Shown here one piece after another: positions 31,659 to 34,656 of a stretch of 34,656 nucleotides of DNA (the first letter of the stretch is position 1; the number at the start of each line of letters is the position of its first letter). The DNA lies in assembly GCA_035581425.1 (NCBI GenBank), contig DATJVP010000029.1, forward strand, positions 1-34,656. Reading direction: 5' to 3'. The notes beneath the pieces were generated by a model that saw only the letters and a program-made list of their open reading frames with translations, was not told the origin of the DNA and searched no databases. A program made the translations under genes and the position numbers. Source of the stretch: DASZHJ01 sp035581425. Lineage in GTDB: Bacteria > Pseudomonadota > Alphaproteobacteria > ATCC43930 > CGMCC-115725.

Positions 31659-32797
31659 GGCTTCTGCCGCAAGCTAGCACTCGCCGCTGCGCCCGCGAGG
31701 ATCACGCGCGTTGTCGCGGGATCGAATAGCTGAATCGCCGAGCGGTCGAGCGAGACCGAGGTTCGCGCACCCGGCTGCAGCGCGGTGTCGCGGCCGATGC
31801 GTGCCGTTACCTCCTCGCTCGTGCCATCGATCGCGAGCAAGATCAGCGTTTCCGCCCCGAGCGGCTCGACGGCCAGCACGCGCGCCGGGACCGTCGCAGC
31901 GTTCGGGGAAGGCGCCACCTCATAGATGTCTTCCGGGCGAATTCCGAGCAGCACCTCCTGCGGGAGGGTCGCGGGGATTTGTCCAGGCGCAATCTGATCG
32001 AGCGCGACGGTGGCGGCGCCGAGGCGCAATAGGATGCGCCCGCCTTCGAGCGCCGCCCCCACTTTCAGCAGATTCATCGGGGGATTACCGAGGAAGCGCG
32101 CGACGAAGGTATCGACGGGGCGACGATAGACCTCGAGCGGTGGGCCGATCTGCACGACCTCGCCCTTGTTCATGATGCAGATGCGGTGCCCCATGGTCAT
32201 CGCCTCGACCTGGTCGTGGGTCACGTAGATCGTAGTGATACCGATCTCCTGCTGCTGTCGGATGAGCTCGTTGCGGGTCGAGACGCGGAGCGCCGCGTCT
32301 AGATTGGAGAGGGGCTCGTCGAAGAGGAAGACTTTGGGCTCGCGCACGATCGCGCGTCCCAAGGCCACGCGCTGGCGTTGCCCGCCGGAAAGCGCATGCG
32401 GCTTCCGCGCCAGGAAATCCGCGAGGCCGAGCTTCGCGGCGACGCCGCGCACGCGACGGTCGATCTCCTCCCGTGGCACCGATCTCCGGCGGAGGCCGAA
32501 AGCGAGGTTGTTGTAGACGTCCATGTGCGGATAGAGCGCGTAGGATTGGAACACCATCGCGATGTCGCGGTCGCGCGCGGGAACCTGATTCATCACGCGC
32601 CCGTCGATCGCGACCGAGCCCGAAGTGATGGGCTCGAGCCCCGCGATCATTCGCAGCACCGAGGACTTGCCGCAGCCGGAGGGGCCGAGCAGGACCATGA
32701 ACTCGCGGTCGGCGACCTCGAAGCCGACATTCTTCACCGCGAGCTCGCTGCTTCCGTCGTAGCGCTTCGAGAGCGCCTCGATCCGAACCCGCGCCAT
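31655..32797 (-). CDS. Sugar ABC transporter ATP-binding protein (UgpC/MalK type)
   Basis: 380 residues. Walker A GPSGCGKSS (38-46), Q-loop VFQSYALYP, signature LSGGQRQRV (136-144), Walker B FLFDEP (157-162), switch THDQVEAM. After about residue 240 a TOBE/OB-type regulatory domain follows (GIRPEDIYEV), typical of the MalK/UgpC branch that energises sugar importers. It is encoded directly after the MalG-type permease with no gap between ATG and stop region and overlaps the amidohydrolase by four bases. Confidence 0.95.
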   Translation of the reverse strand: MARVRIEALSKRYDGSSELAVKNVGFEVADREFMVLLGPSGCGKSSVLRMIAGLEPITSGSVAIDGRVMNQVPARDRDIAMVFQSYALYPHMDVYNNLAFGLRRRSVPREEIDRRVRGVAAKLGLADFLARKPHALSGGQRQRVALGRAIVREPKVFLFDEPLSNLDAALRVSTRNELIRQQQEIGITTIYVTHDQVEAMTMGHRICIMNKGEVVQIGPPLEVYRRPVDTFVARFLGNPPMNLLKVGAALEGGRILLRLGAATVALDQIAPGQIPATLPQEVLLGIRPEDIYEVAPSPNAATVPARVLAVEPLGAETLILLAIDGTSEEVTARIGRDTALQPGARTSVSLDRSAIQLFDPATTRVILAGAAASASLRQKP

Positions 32798-33640
32798 CTA
32801 GCGGACCGCCCCCGCGGTCATGCCGCGGATCATGGTCTCCGAGAAGAAGGCGTAGAGCAGGATCACCGGCGCTATCGCGATCATGAGGCCGGTCGCAAGC
32901 ATACCCACGTCGAGCTGGTGGCTTCCCATGAAATGCATGATGCCCAGCGGCAGCGTGCGCTTGCTGTCCTCCGTGAGGAGGCAGACGGCGTAGAGGAACT
33001 CGTTCCAGAGGATGATGAAATTGAGCGTCACCGTCGTGAAGATCGCGGGCAACCCGATCGGCAGCGTGATGCGCCAGAAGATCTCGAAATCGGTATAGCC
33101 GTCGACGCGGGCGGCGTCGAAAAGATCCTGCGGGATCTGCGCGAAGAACCCCTCGAGGATGTAGACGGTCATTGCGATGTGAGCCGAGACGTAGACGAGG
33201 ATCAAACCCGTCAGCGTGTTGTAGAGATTGTATTCCAGCAGAATCTGGAAGAGCGAGAGCACGAGAAGCTGCGGCGGCAGGATAAGGCCCGAGAGGATGA
33301 TGAAGCGGACCGTCCGGCTGCCGCGAAAGCGGTACCGCGCGAGGCAGTGCGCGACCATCGCGCCGATTATCGTGAGGATCGCGACCGCACTCACGACGAC
33401 GATGACGCTATTCCAGAAATAAGTGCCGTAGTTCGATTTGGTCCAGGCGTCGACGAATTTCTCCCAATGGATCTTGCCGGGTAACGCGTAGGGGCTCGCG
33501 AAGATCTCCGGCGTCGTCCTAAGCGACATGACCGTGACCCAGAGGAAGGGGCCGCCGGTCAGCACGGTGTAGACCACCACGAAGAGCAGCAGCGGACTCC
33601 GCCGGAGATAGGAGATCCAGTTGGCGGCGGTCGTGTCCAT
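32798..33640 (-). CDS. Carbohydrate ABC transporter permease (MalG type)
   Basis: 280 residues with about six membrane helices. The EAA loop, which contacts the ATPase, is DAARVDGYTDFEIFWRITLP (near residue 180). The C-terminal IRGMTAGAVR is typical of MalG-type subunits. It starts four bases after the end of the MalF-type permease and ends right at the ATPase start. Inner-membrane component of an importer whose ligand is unknown. Confidence 0.94.
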   Translation of the reverse strand: MDTTAANWISYLRRSPLLLFVVVYTVLTGGPFLWVTVMSLRTTPEIFASPYALPGKIHWEKFVDAWTKSNYGTYFWNSVIVVVSAVAILTIIGAMVAHCLARYRFRGSRTVRFIILSGLILPPQLLVLSLFQILLEYNLYNTLTGLILVYVSAHIAMTVYILEGFFAQIPQDLFDAARVDGYTDFEIFWRITLPIGLPAIFTTVTLNFIILWNEFLYAVCLLTEDSKRTLPLGIMHFMGSHQLDVGMLATGLMIAIAPVILLYAFFSETMIRGMTAGAVR

Positions 33641-33644
33641 GTCT

Positions 33645-34583
33645 CTAGAACTCCAGCTTCTCGCGTTGCCGGAAGAGGCGCGTGATCACCGTCACGAAGC
33701 CCATGATGATGAGGAACCAGAGCACGGCGATCGCGGAGGGATATCCCAAATCGAAAGTGTTCCAGTCGAAGGCGCGCTTGTAGGCATAGGTCGAGACCGT
33801 CTCAGTCGACCAGAGCGGTCCGCCGGCGGTCATGATCCAGACGAGATCGAAGATCATCATCTTGCCGATGAAGGAGAGGATCAGGAGATTGACGATCGTC
33901 GGCCGCAGCATCGGGATGACGATGTAGATGAGCTTCGCGAACCAGCCGCAATTGTCGAGCTCGGCCGCACCCAGCACTTCCGTCGGCAGCGCGTAGAGAG
34001 CGGCGAGGAAGATGATCATGTTGAAGCCGAGCCACTTCCAGATATGCGTCACCATCACCGAGCCGAGCGCGGTCGAGGGATCGCCGAGCCAGGATTGCTC
34101 ATAGGCCCCGAGCCCGATCGCGCGCAGGATGACGTTCGCGAGCCCCCAATCATAGTCGTAGATCCAGACCCAGATGACGCCGACGACCACATAGGACATC
34201 AGCACCGGTGTGAACCAGAGGAGCCGCAGCACGCGCGCAAAGGGCGCGCCCGCGAAAAGGCAGAGCGCCAGCAGCAGCCCGCCGAAGACATCGACGATCG
34301 TCGCGATCACCGTGAAGATCGCGGTGTTGCCGACGGCCTTCCAGATCACGGAATCGTCGGTCAGCAGCTCCGCGAAATTGGCGAAGCCCACGAATTTCTG
34401 GACGTTCTGCGGCCCGATCGTGTGCAGGCTGTTGTAGAAGGTCCGCAACACCGGATAGACGATGAAGCCGAAATAGAGCAGGAGCGCCGGGGCGAGGAAA
34501 AGCGCGAGCGTGCCCAGGGAGGCACGCCGCGCATCTACCTGCCGCAGCGATCGAGAGGCTCGCTCGGCCTTTTCTTCCGACAG
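33645..34583 (-). CDS. Sugar ABC transporter permease (MalF type), probable CTG start
   Basis: Inner-membrane importer subunit with EAA loop GAAELDNCGWFAKLIYIVIP. In this frame no ATG, GTG or TTG occurs between the upstream stop and GTG at 34451, and a start there would remove the first membrane helix (TLALFLAPALLLYFGFIVYP). CTG at 34583, with GAGGGGCAGGA before it, would give 312 residues and a normal basic N-terminus. This is either a rare start codon or a base error. It follows the substrate-binding-protein stop by 11 bases. Confidence 0.85.
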   Translation of the reverse strand: MSEEKAERASRSLRQVDARRASLGTLALFLAPALLLYFGFIVYPVLRTFYNSLHTIGPQNVQKFVGFANFAELLTDDSVIWKAVGNTAIFTVIATIVDVFGGLLLALCLFAGAPFARVLRLLWFTPVLMSYVVVGVIWVWIYDYDWGLANVILRAIGLGAYEQSWLGDPSTALGSVMVTHIWKWLGFNMIIFLAALYALPTEVLGAAELDNCGWFAKLIYIVIPMLRPTIVNLLILSFIGKMMIFDLVWIMTAGGPLWSTETVSTYAYKRAFDWNTFDLGYPSAIAVLWFLIIMGFVTVITRLFRQREKLEF

Positions 34584-34594
34584 CGTCCTGCCCC

Positions 34595-34656
34595 TCAGCC
34601 CTTGAAGCAGGCGGCGTTCATCTGCTTCAGCGTGTCATCGACCGAGAGCAATCCGC
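34595..34656 (-). CDS. C-terminus of ABC substrate-binding protein, truncated by window edge
   Basis: The last 19 codons before TGA (34595-34597) read GLLSVDDTLKQMNAACFKG. Position upstream of two sugar permeases, and the amphipathic C-terminal helix style, indicate the periplasmic binding protein of the importer. The rest lies beyond the window, so ligand class cannot be judged. Confidence 0.6.
   Translation of the reverse strand, partial: GLLSVDDTLKQMNAACFKG

Noticed and set aside
1..34656. CRISPR array, insertion sequence or prophage genes
   Set aside because: No spaced direct repeats, transposase motifs or phage structural proteins seen on either strand.

Overview
The window looks like a chromosomal segment of a GC-rich alphaproteobacterium. 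The evidence is a rpmI-rplT-pheS-pheT block, a CheY-type regulator ending in a GPDRRRR tail, an alphaproteobacterial-style TatA, and DUF6134 and DUF2339 proteins, all with strongly G/C-ending codons. I cannot place it below class.

Layout. Positions 1-700: edge of a probably foreign segment (a truncated CxxC...H...C protein with relaxed codon use) abutting the 3' end of a tRNA-Ser(GGA) gene. 700-8100: a secreted protein, a small membrane protein, a DUF2339 membrane protein and lepA on the minus strand, then an enolase-superfamily enzyme and a small secreted protein on plus. 8100-13050: the minus-strand operon rpmI-rplT-pheS-pheT plus a divergent DNA-3-methyladenine glycosylase. 13140-13540: an unusual plus-strand unit, with a promoter, a 24-codon leader peptide rich in Phe/Tyr/Trp, a transcription attenuator, and then only a 51-residue proline-rich ORF. 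13500-19250: minus-strand HPT and CheY proteins, an M20 peptidase, a proline-rich nuclease-like protein, a beta-lactamase-fold hydrolase and a FAD amine/amino-acid oxidase. 19360-21400: a divergent N-methylproline-demethylase-like flavoenzyme.

21400-27300: an alkaline-phosphatase-fold protein, a YdhR-like monooxygenase, a TetR regulator divergent from a crotonase (with a visible operator), a DUF6134 protein, an isolated tatA and a HisC-like aminotransferase. 27400-34656: a minus-strand, closely packed catabolic/transport locus: substrate-binding protein (only its C-terminus is in the window), two MalF/MalG-type permeases, a UgpC/MalK-type ATPase, an amidohydrolase and a Gfo/Idh/MocA dehydrogenase. 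A membrane sulfatase-fold protein with apparently lost metal ligands and a PhyH-family dioxygenase follow.

The most interesting element is the orphan aromatic-amino-acid attenuator at 13143-13534. The leader codons, an 11-nt repeated arm that allows switching between antiterminator and terminator, and a promoter that would make the leader mRNA almost leaderless are all readable in the sequence. Yet no aromatic biosynthesis gene follows. Other points are a permease that seems to start with CTG, several enzymes lacking canonical active-site residues, and a possible tRNA-Ser island boundary.
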